Shown here piece by piece: positions 36,468 through 45,011 of a stretch of 64,000 nt of DNA. This DNA comes from an uncultured bacterium (GTDB taxonomy: Bacteria > Cyanobacteriota > Vampirovibrionia > Gastranaerophilales > Gastranaerophilaceae): positions 1 to 64,000 of the forward strand of contig CACZSN010000044.1 in assembly GCA_902783835.1 (NCBI GenBank), in the 5' to 3' direction. Each line of letters begins with the position of its first letter. The stretch's first letter is position 1. The notes beneath the pieces are model-generated. The model was not told the DNA's origin. It made no database searches and saw only the letters and a program-made list of their open reading frames with translations. The translations under genes were made by a program, and so were the position numbers.

Positions 36468-37532
36468 TTAAACTTGGCAACCGTCTTCGTTTTGTTTGTG
36501 TTCTTCTTCGTATTTTCCAAACGAAGCATATTCGTACGGAATAAAATCATAATTCGGGAAATCTTGTTCATTATTAACAAAATATCTCGCTGAATTATAC
36601 AATATAATTTGCAAACCTAATTCCGTTGCACGCTCATGCATAAAAGAAATTACATCACGGGCATGTTGCGGGAAAGCAGCTTTTTCTCTTTGTCGCTTAA
36701 ACCATTCGTGTTCAATATCGATTACAATAGAACGAGCACCGCATTCATACGTCATATTCAGCCATTTTTCAGCCTCTTCAATATTGTCATTGATATTAGG
36801 CATTATAATGTATTTTGTCGCAACCAACGGAATATTATTAACATTTTCAGCTTCCGCATATCGACGAACATTTTCGACAACTTTATCGTATGCATCAACA
36901 TTTTTTATTTTTCTGAAAGTTTCTCTTGAGCCTGAATCAAGTGACAACACAACATCAACGATTCCTGCACTGATTCCTCTTGCAATAGCAGGCGAATATT
37001 TGATACCGGAAGTATGAATAATAACTTTAGGAACTTTCTTTTCCACAAGCAAATCAAGTAATTCTTCAAATTCATCAAGAATTGTCGGTTCTCCGCCGGC
37101 AAATGTTATTTCCCCACCGCCTCTGAATAATTTTTTATCAAACATATCTTTTACAACCGGCAAAACATTGTAATAACGTTGTTTATTGAAAAAGTCCTTA
37201 TTGTAATCCGTAAAGCAGTAAATACATTTACAATTACAATGTGTCCAATGGTTAAAGTGAAGATAATTGAAATAATGATCTTCATCATCCCAATTTTTTT
37301 CCCATAAATTGAAACAACCTTCGCATTTCGGATTAATTTCTCCACGTTTATTTTCGTCAACAAAAGCCTTTTTGAGTTCAAAAATTTCGTCCCAATCCAA
37401 AGGTTCACCGTTATAAGGCTGTTTAACATACAAATTTCCGCCACCGACATGACATCTTAAACAACACATTTCAATGTGTCCCGGCTCAAAATTCATACCA
37501 TGTGTTATCCAATTACAACTGTTATATTTCAT
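36468..37532 (-). CDS. Radical SAM enzyme with amino-terminal cysteine set, paralogue A
   Basis: The 354 residues hold a radical SAM core with CX3CX2C at C99-C103-C106 and an extra C101 (HCNCKCIYC), followed by GGGEITFAGGEP, a SAM-binding motif at about 139-150. Ahead of it is a conserved block: C6, then HGMN (11-14), C23C24 plus C27, GGG (30-32), LDWDEIF (45-51) and CEGC (70-73). The five shared cysteines could hold a second iron-sulfur cluster amino-terminal to the core, the reverse of SPASM proteins, where extra cysteines are carboxy-terminal. AAGGAA precedes the ATG. The substrate is unknown. Confidence 0.9.
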   Translation of the reverse strand: MKYNSCNWITHGMNFEPGHIEMCCLRCHVGGGNLYVKQPYNGEPLDWDEIFELKKAFVDENKRGEINPKCEGCFNLWEKNWDDEDHYFNYLHFNHWTHCNCKCIYCFTDYNKDFFNKQRYYNVLPVVKDMFDKKLFRGGGEITFAGGEPTILDEFEELLDLLVEKKVPKVIIHTSGIKYSPAIARGISAGIVDVVLSLDSGSRETFRKIKNVDAYDKVVENVRRYAEAENVNNIPLVATKYIIMPNINDNIEEAEKWLNMTYECGARSIVIDIEHEWFKRQREKAAFPQHARDVISFMHERATELGLQIILYNSARYFVNNEQDFPNYDFIPYEYASFGKYEEEHKQNEDGCQV

Positions 37533-37562
37533 AATTTTTCCTTTGAATTTATAACTGAATTT

Positions 37563-38546
37563 TTATGCTTGTTGTGCAATTTGTGCGTCTTTTTGACGTT
37601 TTTCTTCGAGCATATGTGCCGCACGTTCATATACCCCGTATAATAATCCTCTATTCAATGCACCTTGTTTTGCATATTCAAACAAGTCATATATATATTG
37701 AGGAACTCTGTCCCGTCTTGCATAAAACCATTGTGATTCAATTTCCTGTAAAACATGCCCGATACCGCACTCAACTGCTTTATCAAGCCAACTGTCAATT
37801 TCCGCCTTTGTATCATTTACCCCCGGAATAACAATGTATTTTGCCATTACAAGTTCGGGGCGTTGTTGAACAGATGCATATCTCTTCAAATTTTCCCAAA
37901 CTCTGTCATAAGTTTTTACCTCTTTTATAAGGGCATGCATTTCTTCCGTTCCGGAATCAACAGAAACAATTAAATCAACTTTTCCTCTGCGTAAGCCGTC
38001 TTCTATAACTTTTGAATAATCAATACATCCCGTATGAATTCGGATAAAATAGTCGTAATCGAGAAAAATTTGTAAGCATTCTTCAAATTCTTTGAGCAAA
38101 CAAACTTCTCCGCCTCCAAAACTTACGTCTCCGCCTCTTATCAAAAGATTTTTGGAAATCATATCTTTTAAAATAGGCAAAAAGTCATAATTTTTTTTCG
38201 TATTATAAATATCTTTTTTGTTATGTGTATGACAATAAATACAATTGCAATTGCAATATGTCCAATAATCAAGGTTAAAGAAATTAAATTGGTCGGACTC
38301 CTCCCAATCACGTTCTTCCAAATAAATACAACCTTCACATTTATGGTATGTTCCGCCTGATTTATGCAAATCTTTTATTTCTTTTTTAAAAGCAAAAAAT
38401 TTGTCCCAATCAATCGGACCGCCTTGATAATTTTCAATAACTTTTGTGTCTCCGCCGCCTTTTGCACTATATTGGCAACAAAGTTTTATTGAATCGATGT
38501 CAAAGTTTATTCCGTGTTCTATTTTTGTGCAACTTTTATAAATCAA
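37563..38546 (-). CDS. Radical SAM enzyme with amino-terminal cysteine set, paralogue B
   Basis: The 327 residues align end to end with A and C: C6, HGIN, C23C24, GGG, IDWDKFF, CEGC (70-73), and the core cluster C98, C102 and C105 with extra C100 (YCNCNCIYC), then GGGDVSFGGGEV in place of GGEP. C27 of A is absent (S27). The start is TTG at 38546, with GGAG ten bases before it, overlapping the stop of paralogue C by four bases. The GGEV variant is a small change in the SAM-contact loop. It lacks the acidic tail of A. Confidence 0.88.
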   Translation of the reverse strand: MIYKSCTKIEHGINFDIDSIKLCCQYSAKGGGDTKVIENYQGGPIDWDKFFAFKKEIKDLHKSGGTYHKCEGCIYLEERDWEESDQFNFFNLDYWTYCNCNCIYCHTHNKKDIYNTKKNYDFLPILKDMISKNLLIRGGDVSFGGGEVCLLKEFEECLQIFLDYDYFIRIHTGCIDYSKVIEDGLRRGKVDLIVSVDSGTEEMHALIKEVKTYDRVWENLKRYASVQQRPELVMAKYIVIPGVNDTKAEIDSWLDKAVECGIGHVLQEIESQWFYARRDRVPQYIYDLFEYAKQGALNRGLLYGVYERAAHMLEEKRQKDAQIAQQA

Positions 38547-39565
38547 TGTCCGTATTCTCCACGATGAATATTCATATCATTTGCTCGGTCATACAACTCA
38601 CAGCGTATCATTCCGAGTTCTTTCGCTTTATTTACACCGTAATCAATAAGATCATAAATATGTTGAGGAACTTCGTGTTTATGCCACTGATACCAACCGC
38701 CTTCAATGTCAAGCACAATCCATCTTACACCGGCATCAACAGTAAGTTCAAACCATTTTTCAAGTTCTTCAAACGTGTCATTATACCCCGGAATAATAAT
38801 AAATTTCGTTCTTGCCAAGCCTTTATCTTTTGTTTGGGCATCCGCATAACGTCTGATATTTTCCCAAACTTTATCAAATAAAGGTACATTTTTAATCTTC
38901 TTATAAGTTTCTGCCGTACCTGCATCGGGAGAAACAACAACATTTAATATTCCTTCGGAAATTCCTCTTGCAATAGCAGGTGAATACTTAATTCCCGAAG
39001 AATGAACTCTGATATTATCCATGCCCGCATCAATAAGCAAATTGACAAGCGGTTCAAATTCATCCAAAATTGCAGGTTCACCGCCACCGAAACCGACTTC
39101 TCCGCCTGCTCTTAACTGTTTTCTTTCGGCAAGTTCTTTAATTTGTTCAAAAATCGGATAGTTAGGACGTTTTGCAAATTCTTCAAAGTTTTCGGAAGTA
39201 AAGCAATAGTTACACTTGCAATTACATCTTGTCCAATGATTGAAAACCATAAAAGATATATAATCTTCATCATCCCACTCACGTTCTTTCAGGAAGAAAC
39301 AACCTTTGCATCTGTCAAGAGTAATGCCTTTCTTGTTGAGTTCACGCATTTCCCGTTTTTCTGCAAAAAATTTATCCCAATCAATTTTTTCACCGTAATA
39401 ATCAGGGATTAAAATCTGACGTCCGCCACCTTCATGGGTATTCATACAGCACATTTTAATGTCTTCATAATCAGCATTAAAACCGTGTTGAATGTATTCA
39501 CAACTCAAATAGCGGTGCTTCGACTTGTTCTTATTAAACATATCTTTTATGCTTTGAAAATTCAT
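38543..39565 (-). CDS. Radical SAM enzyme with amino-terminal cysteine set, paralogue C
   Basis: The first gene of the triplet, 340 residues. A 16-residue Lys-rich leader precedes the block seen in A and B: C22, HGFN, C39C40, GGG, IDWDKFF, CKGC (86-89), the core C114, C118 and C121 with extra C116, and GGGEVGFGGGEP. A strong GGAG lies eight bases before the ATG. C starts the probable operon C-B-A and, with a 75-base gap, the MATE gene. The nearest upstream minus-strand gene ends in its own terminator at 39664-39689. Confidence 0.9.
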   Translation of the reverse strand: MNFQSIKDMFNKNKSKHRYLSCEYIQHGFNADYEDIKMCCMNTHEGGGRQILIPDYYGEKIDWDKFFAEKREMRELNKKGITLDRCKGCFFLKEREWDDEDYISFMVFNHWTRCNCKCNYCFTSENFEEFAKRPNYPIFEQIKELAERKQLRAGGEVGFGGGEPAILDEFEPLVNLLIDAGMDNIRVHSSGIKYSPAIARGISEGILNVVVSPDAGTAETYKKIKNVPLFDKVWENIRRYADAQTKDKGLARTKFIIIPGYNDTFEELEKWFELTVDAGVRWIVLDIEGGWYQWHKHEVPQHIYDLIDYGVNKAKELGMIRCELYDRANDMNIHRGEYGH

Positions 39566-39663
39566 TTTGAACTCCGTTAAAAACTTAGTTCATGATAATA
39601 CTAACTAACCATTTTTACAAGTATATAGCTAACAGCAGTGTAATATATTTTATGATTTTTTAC

Positions 39664-39689
39664 AAAAAAAAGACCTCTTTCGAGGTCCT
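39664..39689 (-). terminator. Terminator of the first CHAP protein gene
   Basis: GACCTC (39672-39677) and GAGGTC (39682-39687) around TTTC, followed on the minus strand by eight Ts (39664-39671). Confidence 0.9.
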
Positions 39690-39699
39690 TTTATTAAAT

Positions 39700-41451
39700 T
39701 TATGAAACAATGTCTGAAAGTTTGATGAAACCTGTAAGAGACTTGTCATAAATACTTTTCTTATTTGACTTAACTTGGTCGCTTGAGTTACCTTCAACGG
39801 TTGTGAATGTTCCGTCTGATTTAATTGATTTAACGATACCAGTGTGAGAAGCACCGTTGCTTTTCCAAATGATAACATCGCCGACTGACAAGTTATTTTT
39901 AGCGTAATCAAGTTTTTGGTTGTTGGACATTTTTGATGTGTTATCGAATACACCGTTCTTTTGTGCCCAAGACATAAGATTTGATACTGCCGGTGAACCG
40001 AAGCCTGAAGCAACTTTAAGACCGTTTTCTTTAGCATATTCTTTTACTACGTATGTTACGAAGTCTGCACACCAAGATTCAGTTCTTCCGTTTGTAAACA
40101 TTTTATATGAGCCGTCTTTTTCGTTGATACCCATATATTTGCTTGCAAGGTCAACCAAACCGCTTCCGACGTCATTAGCCATTTTACCTTTGTTTACACC
40201 GGCTTGTTTAGCTTCTTTCTTTTGTGCTTTTTCTTTTGCTTCGATTTTTTCATCAATCTTAGCTACATCTTTTGTCTTTTGTGCTTTCAATTCTTTGATT
40301 GAAGAATTCAAAGAATCAATTTTCTTGCCAAGAGAAGGACTTTGTTCGCTAATTTGTTTTTCAACATTCTTAACGTTCTTTTGTTGTTCTTTTTCTTGTG
40401 CTTGTAATTTTGTTATTTTAGCTTCTTCGTTCTTAATTTTTTCTGAAAGTTTTGTTTTCTTTTCTTTCTTTGCTGTTAAAGACTCTTTGATTTTTGATAA
40501 TCTTGATTTGTTTTCTTTATTAACTTTTGAATTTTTTGTATCTGTCTTAAGTTGACCTTTTTCACCTTCAAGAGCGGCAATACTTGCTTCCAAATCAGCT
40601 AAGCTTGCTTTGTGAGTTGCTAATGAAGATTGAGTGTCTGACAATTTTGATTGGATATCAGACAATGCTTTTTGTTGAGATGAATATTCAGCTTTGAGTT
40701 CTGAACTGATTTTGTTATCATCTGCGATTAGTTTATCTTTTTTGCTTTGTTTTTGTTCGATTTTCTTATCTGCATCTGAAATTGTTTCTGATCTTTGTTT
40801 TCTCAATTCTTCAACTTCATCAGCCGCAGTTTTTGTTTGAGTTTTTGAACTGCTGTTTGTGCCTGAGTTGTAGTTTGAGTTTGACCTTGAAGTTGAACCG
40901 CTTGTGCTGCCTGCTGATGAAGAAGAACTTGCGGAAGAAGTTGATTTAGGAGCTGATTGTGCAAGAAGTTTTTGTTCTGCAAGATCATCTTCAACTCTTT
41001 GGAAAGCTTCTTTAATCAATTTTTCCAAATCTGATTCAGTTGTTACGCTTATTGAATCAATAAATTCATCAATATCATTTTGAGTAAGGCTTGTAGCATC
41101 ACCGTCATAACCTGCAAGGTTTTGCATAAATGCTTTAGCTTCATCTTCCGAAACACCGTCAACACCATCAGTATCAGCAAGTTCTTGAACTTGGTCATTT
41201 GACATTAATGATTGGAAGATTGATGATAAATCTCCGTTCTTTGCTTTGTTTGCAGAATCTGCTTTACCTGAAGTTAATGCATCTATTGCCGAAGTGTAAT
41301 CAAAATTTTCAAGATTTGAGAAACTAATGTCATCAAAAATTGAAGTGTTTGATTTTGTCGTACTTGAAGAAAAGTAATCGGCAGATGTCTTGGAACTGTT
41401 AGCTTGTTCCAATCTTTTCAATATGTATTTTGATACATCTAAGTTTGCCAT
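39700..41451 (-). CDS. EF-hand-like, coiled-coil, CHAP-domain protein (paralogue 1)
   Basis: ATG 41451 gives 583 residues; the frame extends to 41481 but the paralogue at 41568-43370 begins with the same MxNLxxxxYxLK pattern. There is no signal peptide. An acidic DTDGVDGVSEDEA loop (about 95-107) looks like an EF-hand Ca site, followed by a Ser-rich linker (about 170-205), a long Lys/Glu/Gln coiled coil (about 215-430) and a carboxy-terminal CHAP domain (about 450-575). The CHAP catalytic Cys is in SWCADFV, the His in ASHTGIV, and EGNSS follows. CHAP domains cut peptidoglycan peptide bonds. How it would leave the cell is not evident. Confidence 0.85.
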   Translation of the reverse strand: MANLDVSKYILKRLEQANSSKTSADYFSSSTTKSNTSIFDDISFSNLENFDYTSAIDALTSGKADSANKAKNGDLSSIFQSLMSNDQVQELADTDGVDGVSEDEAKAFMQNLAGYDGDATSLTQNDIDEFIDSISVTTESDLEKLIKEAFQRVEDDLAEQKLLAQSAPKSTSSASSSSSAGSTSGSTSRSNSNYNSGTNSSSKTQTKTAADEVEELRKQRSETISDADKKIEQKQSKKDKLIADDNKISSELKAEYSSQQKALSDIQSKLSDTQSSLATHKASLADLEASIAALEGEKGQLKTDTKNSKVNKENKSRLSKIKESLTAKKEKKTKLSEKIKNEEAKITKLQAQEKEQQKNVKNVEKQISEQSPSLGKKIDSLNSSIKELKAQKTKDVAKIDEKIEAKEKAQKKEAKQAGVNKGKMANDVGSGLVDLASKYMGINEKDGSYKMFTNGRTESWCADFVTYVVKEYAKENGLKVASGFGSPAVSNLMSWAQKNGVFDNTSKMSNNQKLDYAKNNLSVGDVIIWKSNGASHTGIVKSIKSDGTFTTVEGNSSDQVKSNKKSIYDKSLTGFIKLSDIVS

Positions 41452-41512
41452 TATTTTACACTTACACCTTTCATGTTTCATGTCGGCAATTTAGATGATT
41501 TCTTTAATAAAT

Positions 41513-41546
41513 AAAAAAAGATTGTAACGAAATTGTTACAATCTTT
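41513..41546 (-). terminator. Terminator of the second CHAP protein gene
   Basis: GATTGTAAC (41520-41528) pairs with GTTACAATC (41535-41543), with a seven-T run on the minus strand (41513-41519). Confidence 0.88.
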
Positions 41547-41567
41547 AATTCTTACTTTCTTAAAATT

Positions 41568-43370
41568 CTATGATAATTTTACATAACCAAGAATGTTACC
41601 GCTGTTTCTTTTCTTGGAAGCTACTTGGCTTCCTGAGTTATTACCCGAAGTATTACCTTCGATGGTTTCAACTGTTCCGTCTCCGTTAACACCGATTACA
41701 TAACCGATGTGATCAGCATTTCCGTCGCCGTCCCAGTCAAACAATACCGCATCACCTGCTTGAGCTTGTTCCGCACCGACAAATGCATTATTTGCCTGAG
41801 CATTTCTCATAATGTCGGGGCAATATGCTCTGTTACAATTTTTGTACCAATCAGGAAGATTTTCTTCTCCAATTGTTTGGCTTGCGATGAAGCTTACGAA
41901 ATCTGCACACCATGCTCCGTTATCGAATTGATAACCTTTAGCTCTCATGATTTCACGCATTTCGTCTTGAGTTTTGCCTTCAAATTGTTTTGCGAGATCA
42001 ATAACGTCATCACCGGAGAGGAATGAATTTTCCTTCATGAATCCGTCACGTTCTTCTTTTTGTTTTGCATCTTGAAGTTGAACGTTCAATTCTTGAATTT
42101 CGCTTCTGAGTCCTGCAACGGTTTGTTCTTTTTGAGCACGAATGTCAGCGATTTTTGTATCATATTGAGCAATTTGTTGCTTCATTTGTTCAACAGCTTG
42201 TGAAGAACCTACTCCTTTTGCAAATCCTGCTGAATCATCCAAAGTTTTTGACAAAAGTTCTTGTTTTTGAGTTTCAAGTTGTTGTTTTTGAGTTTGAGCA
42301 GTTTGAACCGCTTCTTTTTCTTTTGCGTTTTCTTCTTCTAATTTTTTGTTATCTTCTTGAACTGATTGTAATTTTGCTTCAAGATTATCAATTTTTTGTT
42401 GAATTTCTGATTTTTTAGAAGATGCATTTTCATCATCACCGGAAACTGCACCTAACGCTGTTTTGTTATTTGCAATTTGTGATTCCAAAGAGCTGATGTA
42501 ATTGCTGTTAGAAGAAATTGTAGCTTCATTTTGAGAAATCTTTTCGTTATGACCGTCTATTTCCTTATCTTTTGCGGTAATATTGTCTTCTAATTTCTTT
42601 TCTTGTTCTTTGTAAACTTCGTATTCTTTTTCAGAAACACCTGCTTGTTCCATAGCGGTTTTCTTAGCTTCTTCTTGCTCTTCAATTTGAGCTTGAGCAT
42701 CTTCTTCCGCTTTGGTTATTTCGCCTTCTTTGTCTTTAATTTTTTGTTCTAATTCATCAACCGTTTCGGCAGTTGTTTTTGTTTGATTAGCGTTGTTAAC
42801 GGATGAACCGTAATTTCCGCCTGATGAATAATTGCCGCCTACGTTACCTGAAGTTCCGTTAGTGTTTGCAATTTCTTGATTTTTCTTTGTATCTTCAATT
42901 GCTTCTTCTTCGTCAAGACCGAGAGATTCTTCAATTGCTTTATCAATTTCATCATTCAAATCAATATTTAACGATTGAATAACAGTATCCAAATCGTCCA
43001 TTGTCAAATTTGTCAAATCACCGTCAAAAGCCATTGCACTCTTTAAAAATTCAAGGGCTTCATCTGCATCTAAATCACCGCTTTTGTCTGTATCGGCAGC
43101 TTGAACAACACCGTCAACGTCCAAAAAAGCTTTAACCATTTCAGCCAATGCTTTTTGGTCTGCTGATGCGTTTTCATCAACTGCATCAAGTGCATCATCG
43201 GAAGCCAATAATTTTTCGATATCAAGATTTTTTAAATCTTCAATCGTTGCAGAATCAAATGCCGAAACATTTTGATATTGTTCAAATTTGTTAGCTGTAA
43301 GAGTTCCGAAAGAAGAACCGTCAAGGGCAATCTTCTTTAATAAATAGCTATTAAAATTTAAGTTTGTCAT
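41568..43370 (-). CDS. EF-hand, coiled-coil, CHAP-domain protein (paralogue 2)
   Basis: The 600 residues share the order of the neighbour: an amino terminus MTNLNFNSYLLKKIALD, a canonical-looking EF-hand loop DTDKSGDLDADE (about 98-109), a Gly/Ser/Asn linker (about 170-195), a coiled coil (about 200-455), and a CHAP domain (about 460-600). The CHAP Cys is in AWCADFVSF, the His in ADHIGYVIG, and the third site near EGNTS. There is no signal peptide here either. The gene has its own terminator and a divergent gap before nadA. Each CHAP gene is therefore a separate transcript of duplicate origin. Confidence 0.85.
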   Translation of the reverse strand: MTNLNFNSYLLKKIALDGSSFGTLTANKFEQYQNVSAFDSATIEDLKNLDIEKLLASDDALDAVDENASADQKALAEMVKAFLDVDGVVQAADTDKSGDLDADEALEFLKSAMAFDGDLTNLTMDDLDTVIQSLNIDLNDEIDKAIEESLGLDEEEAIEDTKKNQEIANTNGTSGNVGGNYSSGGNYGSSVNNANQTKTTAETVDELEQKIKDKEGEITKAEEDAQAQIEEQEEAKKTAMEQAGVSEKEYEVYKEQEKKLEDNITAKDKEIDGHNEKISQNEATISSNSNYISSLESQIANNKTALGAVSGDDENASSKKSEIQQKIDNLEAKLQSVQEDNKKLEEENAKEKEAVQTAQTQKQQLETQKQELLSKTLDDSAGFAKGVGSSQAVEQMKQQIAQYDTKIADIRAQKEQTVAGLRSEIQELNVQLQDAKQKEERDGFMKENSFLSGDDVIDLAKQFEGKTQDEMREIMRAKGYQFDNGAWCADFVSFIASQTIGEENLPDWYKNCNRAYCPDIMRNAQANNAFVGAEQAQAGDAVLFDWDGDGNADHIGYVIGVNGDGTVETIEGNTSGNNSGSQVASKKRNSGNILGYVKLS

Positions 43371-43449
43371 GATTCAATCTTTCTTGTTTCACTTACCTAC
43401 AATTACTAAATCGGCAAAAATGCATGTTTCTTTAGGGTTTCCGCGATTT

Positions 43450-43467
43450 TGTTTACATTTGTTAACA
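43450..43467. promoter_or_regulatory. Imperfect palindrome between the CHAP gene and nadA
   Basis: TGTTTACATTTGTTAACA matches its own reverse complement at 14 of 18 positions. It sits in the divergent gap about 60 bases before the nadA start. It could be an operator for nadA or for the CHAP gene; this does not match an NAD-repressor motif I can name. Confidence 0.3.
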
Positions 43468-43527
43468 TAGTTATTATTTCTGAAAATTTTAAAGTACAAT
43501 CATATTGTTAGGAACAGAGATAAAATT

Positions 43528-44445
43528 ATGAGAAACATACATCATTTAGCCGATAAAATAAATAAATTAAAAAAAGAAAAAAATGCAGTAATTTTGGGAC
43601 ACTGTTATCAAAATCCCGAGATTGATTTAGTTGCCGATTTTGTAGGTGATTCATTACAATTAAGCAGGTTGGCGGCCAATACAGATGCAAAGATTATTGT
43701 CTTTGGCGGTGTATATTTTATGGCGGAAACAGCAAAAATTTTATCTCCTGAAAAGAAAGTTTTGTTGCCTAATATTGAATCAGGTTGCAGAATGTCGGAT
43801 ATGGTTGATTTAAAACAAATCAGAGAATTTAAAGCGATGTATCCCGATGTTCCGGTAGTTTGTTATGTAAATTCTTCGGCAGAAGTTAAAGCAGAAGCTG
43901 ATATTTGTTGCACAAGTGCAAATGCAGTACATGTTGTAAAATCAATGAACGTACCGAAAGTACTTTTTGCTCCTGATAAATACCTCGGAACCTATGTAGG
44001 AAACCAATTAGAAAATGTTGAAGTAATTACATATCCCGGATATTGCCCGACACACTTGGGAATTTTGGTTGAAGATGTTGAAAAAGCTAAAGCCGAACAT
44101 CCGAATGCTAAAGTTCTTGTTCACCCTGAATGTCATCAGGCAGTAACAGCTTTCGCCGATTATATCGGTTCGACGACGGGTATTATGAAATATGCAAAAG
44201 AGTCCGATGAAAAAGAATTTATTATTGTTACGGAAAAAGGTGTTTCTGACAGACTTACAAGAGATTATCCCGATAAAAAATTCTATCTTGTTTGCAAAAG
44301 AGCAGTTTGCCCGAACATGAAATTAAATACTCTTGAAGATGTTTTGAGGGTTCTTGAAACGGAAGAAAATGAAATAACCGTTGATGAAGAAATTGCATCA
44401 AAAGCAAGACAAGCTATTGAAAGAATGATTGCAATAAACGGATAA
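43528..44445 (+). CDS. nadA: Quinolinate synthase A
   Basis: This [4Fe-4S] enzyme condenses iminoaspartate with dihydroxyacetone phosphate to quinolinate, for de novo NAD synthesis. The 305 residues are the usual length. The three cluster cysteines are in SGCRMSDM, HPECHQAV and VCPNMKLN; HCYQNPEIDLVADFVGDSL is the substrate region near the amino terminus. AGGAACAGAG precedes the ATG. nadB and nadC are not in the window. The lability of the cluster fits anaerobic growth. The downstream gap contains no gene. Confidence 0.95.
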   Translation: MRNIHHLADKINKLKKEKNAVILGHCYQNPEIDLVADFVGDSLQLSRLAANTDAKIIVFGGVYFMAETAKILSPEKKVLLPNIESGCRMSDMVDLKQIREFKAMYPDVPVVCYVNSSAEVKAEADICCTSANAVHVVKSMNVPKVLFAPDKYLGTYVGNQLENVEVITYPGYCPTHLGILVEDVEKAKAEHPNAKVLVHPECHQAVTAFADYIGSTTGIMKYAKESDEKEFIIVTEKGVSDRLTRDYPDKKFYLVCKRAVCPNMKLNTLEDVLRVLETEENEITVDEEIASKARQAIERMIAING

Positions 44446-44771
44446 TCATTTTTTCATCCCTTTTTAGAAAAAGGGACAACAAGACATAAACTCTTGACGG
44501 AGAAATGAAAGATTTTCTAAAACTATATAAAATTCTCTTTTTTAATTTGTAAAATAGTCAGGTTTTAAAAACATATTTTAAAGAAAAATTTTCAATTTTC
44601 TTCGCACATTCGCCAAAAGTTTTCAACAAAAATACCCCTGACAGATTGTCTTGACCCGTTCGCAATAAACGTGTCTGCGGTTGATTGCTGAATAATCTAT
44701 TATTCCGCAATCAAGCCTCCGCACTCTGCTCACGGGTCGCTCGAACGTAAATACGTTCTCGTTCGTTCGTC
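44446..44771. other. Noncoding gap after nadA with hairpins
   Basis: No reading frame or tRNA is seen. It contains a perfect nine-base stem TCCCTTTTT/AAAAAGGGA (44457-44465 and 44468-44476) without a T run, a long imperfect inverted repeat (44653-44738, listed separately), and GAACGTAAATACGTTC about 44743-44758. A small regulatory RNA cannot be excluded. Confidence 0.5.
44653..44738. repeat. MITE/REP-like long inverted repeat
   Basis: The arms are 44653-44696 and 44699-44738. Paired blocks from the outside in are GACCCGT with ACGGGTC, GCGG with CCGC, TTGATTGC with GCAATCAA and GAATAAT with ATTATTC. The whole would fold into a long hairpin with small bulges. No transposase gene or clear target-site duplication is seen. 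Confidence 0.65.
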
Positions 44772-44812
44772 AAAAAAAAATTAAAGAGGGCTAAAAATTT
44801 TGTCCTCTTTAA
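44772..44812 (-). terminator. Terminator of tRNA-Arg
   Basis: TTAAAGAGG (44781-44789) pairs with CCTCTTTAA (44804-44812), with a T run on the minus strand (44772-44780). It follows the tRNA end by two bases. Confidence 0.8.
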
Positions 44813-44814
44813 TT

Positions 44815-44888
44815 TACCCCTGACACGATTCGAACGTGCGACGCCTTCCTTAGGACGGAAGCGCTCTATCCAGCTGAGCTACAGAGGC
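44815..44888 (-). tRNA. tRNA-Arg (anticodon CCU)
   Basis: A cloverleaf of 74 bases on the minus strand. The acceptor arm GCCTCTG pairs with CAGGGGT through wobble positions. The D-arm region contains TAGCTCAGCTGGATAGAGC. The anticodon stem CTTCC/GGAAG encloses the loop GTCCTAA, so positions 34-36 read CCT. The T-arm holds the GTTCGAATC loop. It decodes AGG. The 3' CCA is not encoded. Confidence 0.95.
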
Positions 44889-44984
44889 ATTTGACTATAT
44901 AAAAATTCTTATTTCGACTGTTTTTAGATTATTTTACGACACTATAAAGCTTTTTTCAAGTCGATATATAAATCATACAAAGTA

Positions 44985-44993
44985 TGGTATAAT
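44985..44993 (+). promoter_or_regulatory. Extended -10 promoter of the acyl-CoA ligase gene
   Basis: TGG followed by TATAAT (44988-44993), 19 bases before the start codon. Its TGnTATAAT extended form resembles those at 10297-10305 and 52550-52558. Confidence 0.55.
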
Positions 44994-45011
44994 TTTTTCA
45001 GGAGAAATTAT

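Noticed and set aside
39566-39663. RiPP precursor peptide upstream of the radical SAM genes
   Set aside because: The gap is short and has no start codon with RBS followed by a usable frame. A precursor elsewhere cannot be excluded.
39660-40037. Long minus-strand frame opposite the end of the first CHAP gene frame
   Set aside because: It lies in another frame of the CHAP coding region, has low-complexity composition and no RBS; it is a shadow of that gene.
44457-44476. Perfect stem after nadA as a terminator
   Set aside because: The nine-base stem has only a two-base loop and no T run on either strand.
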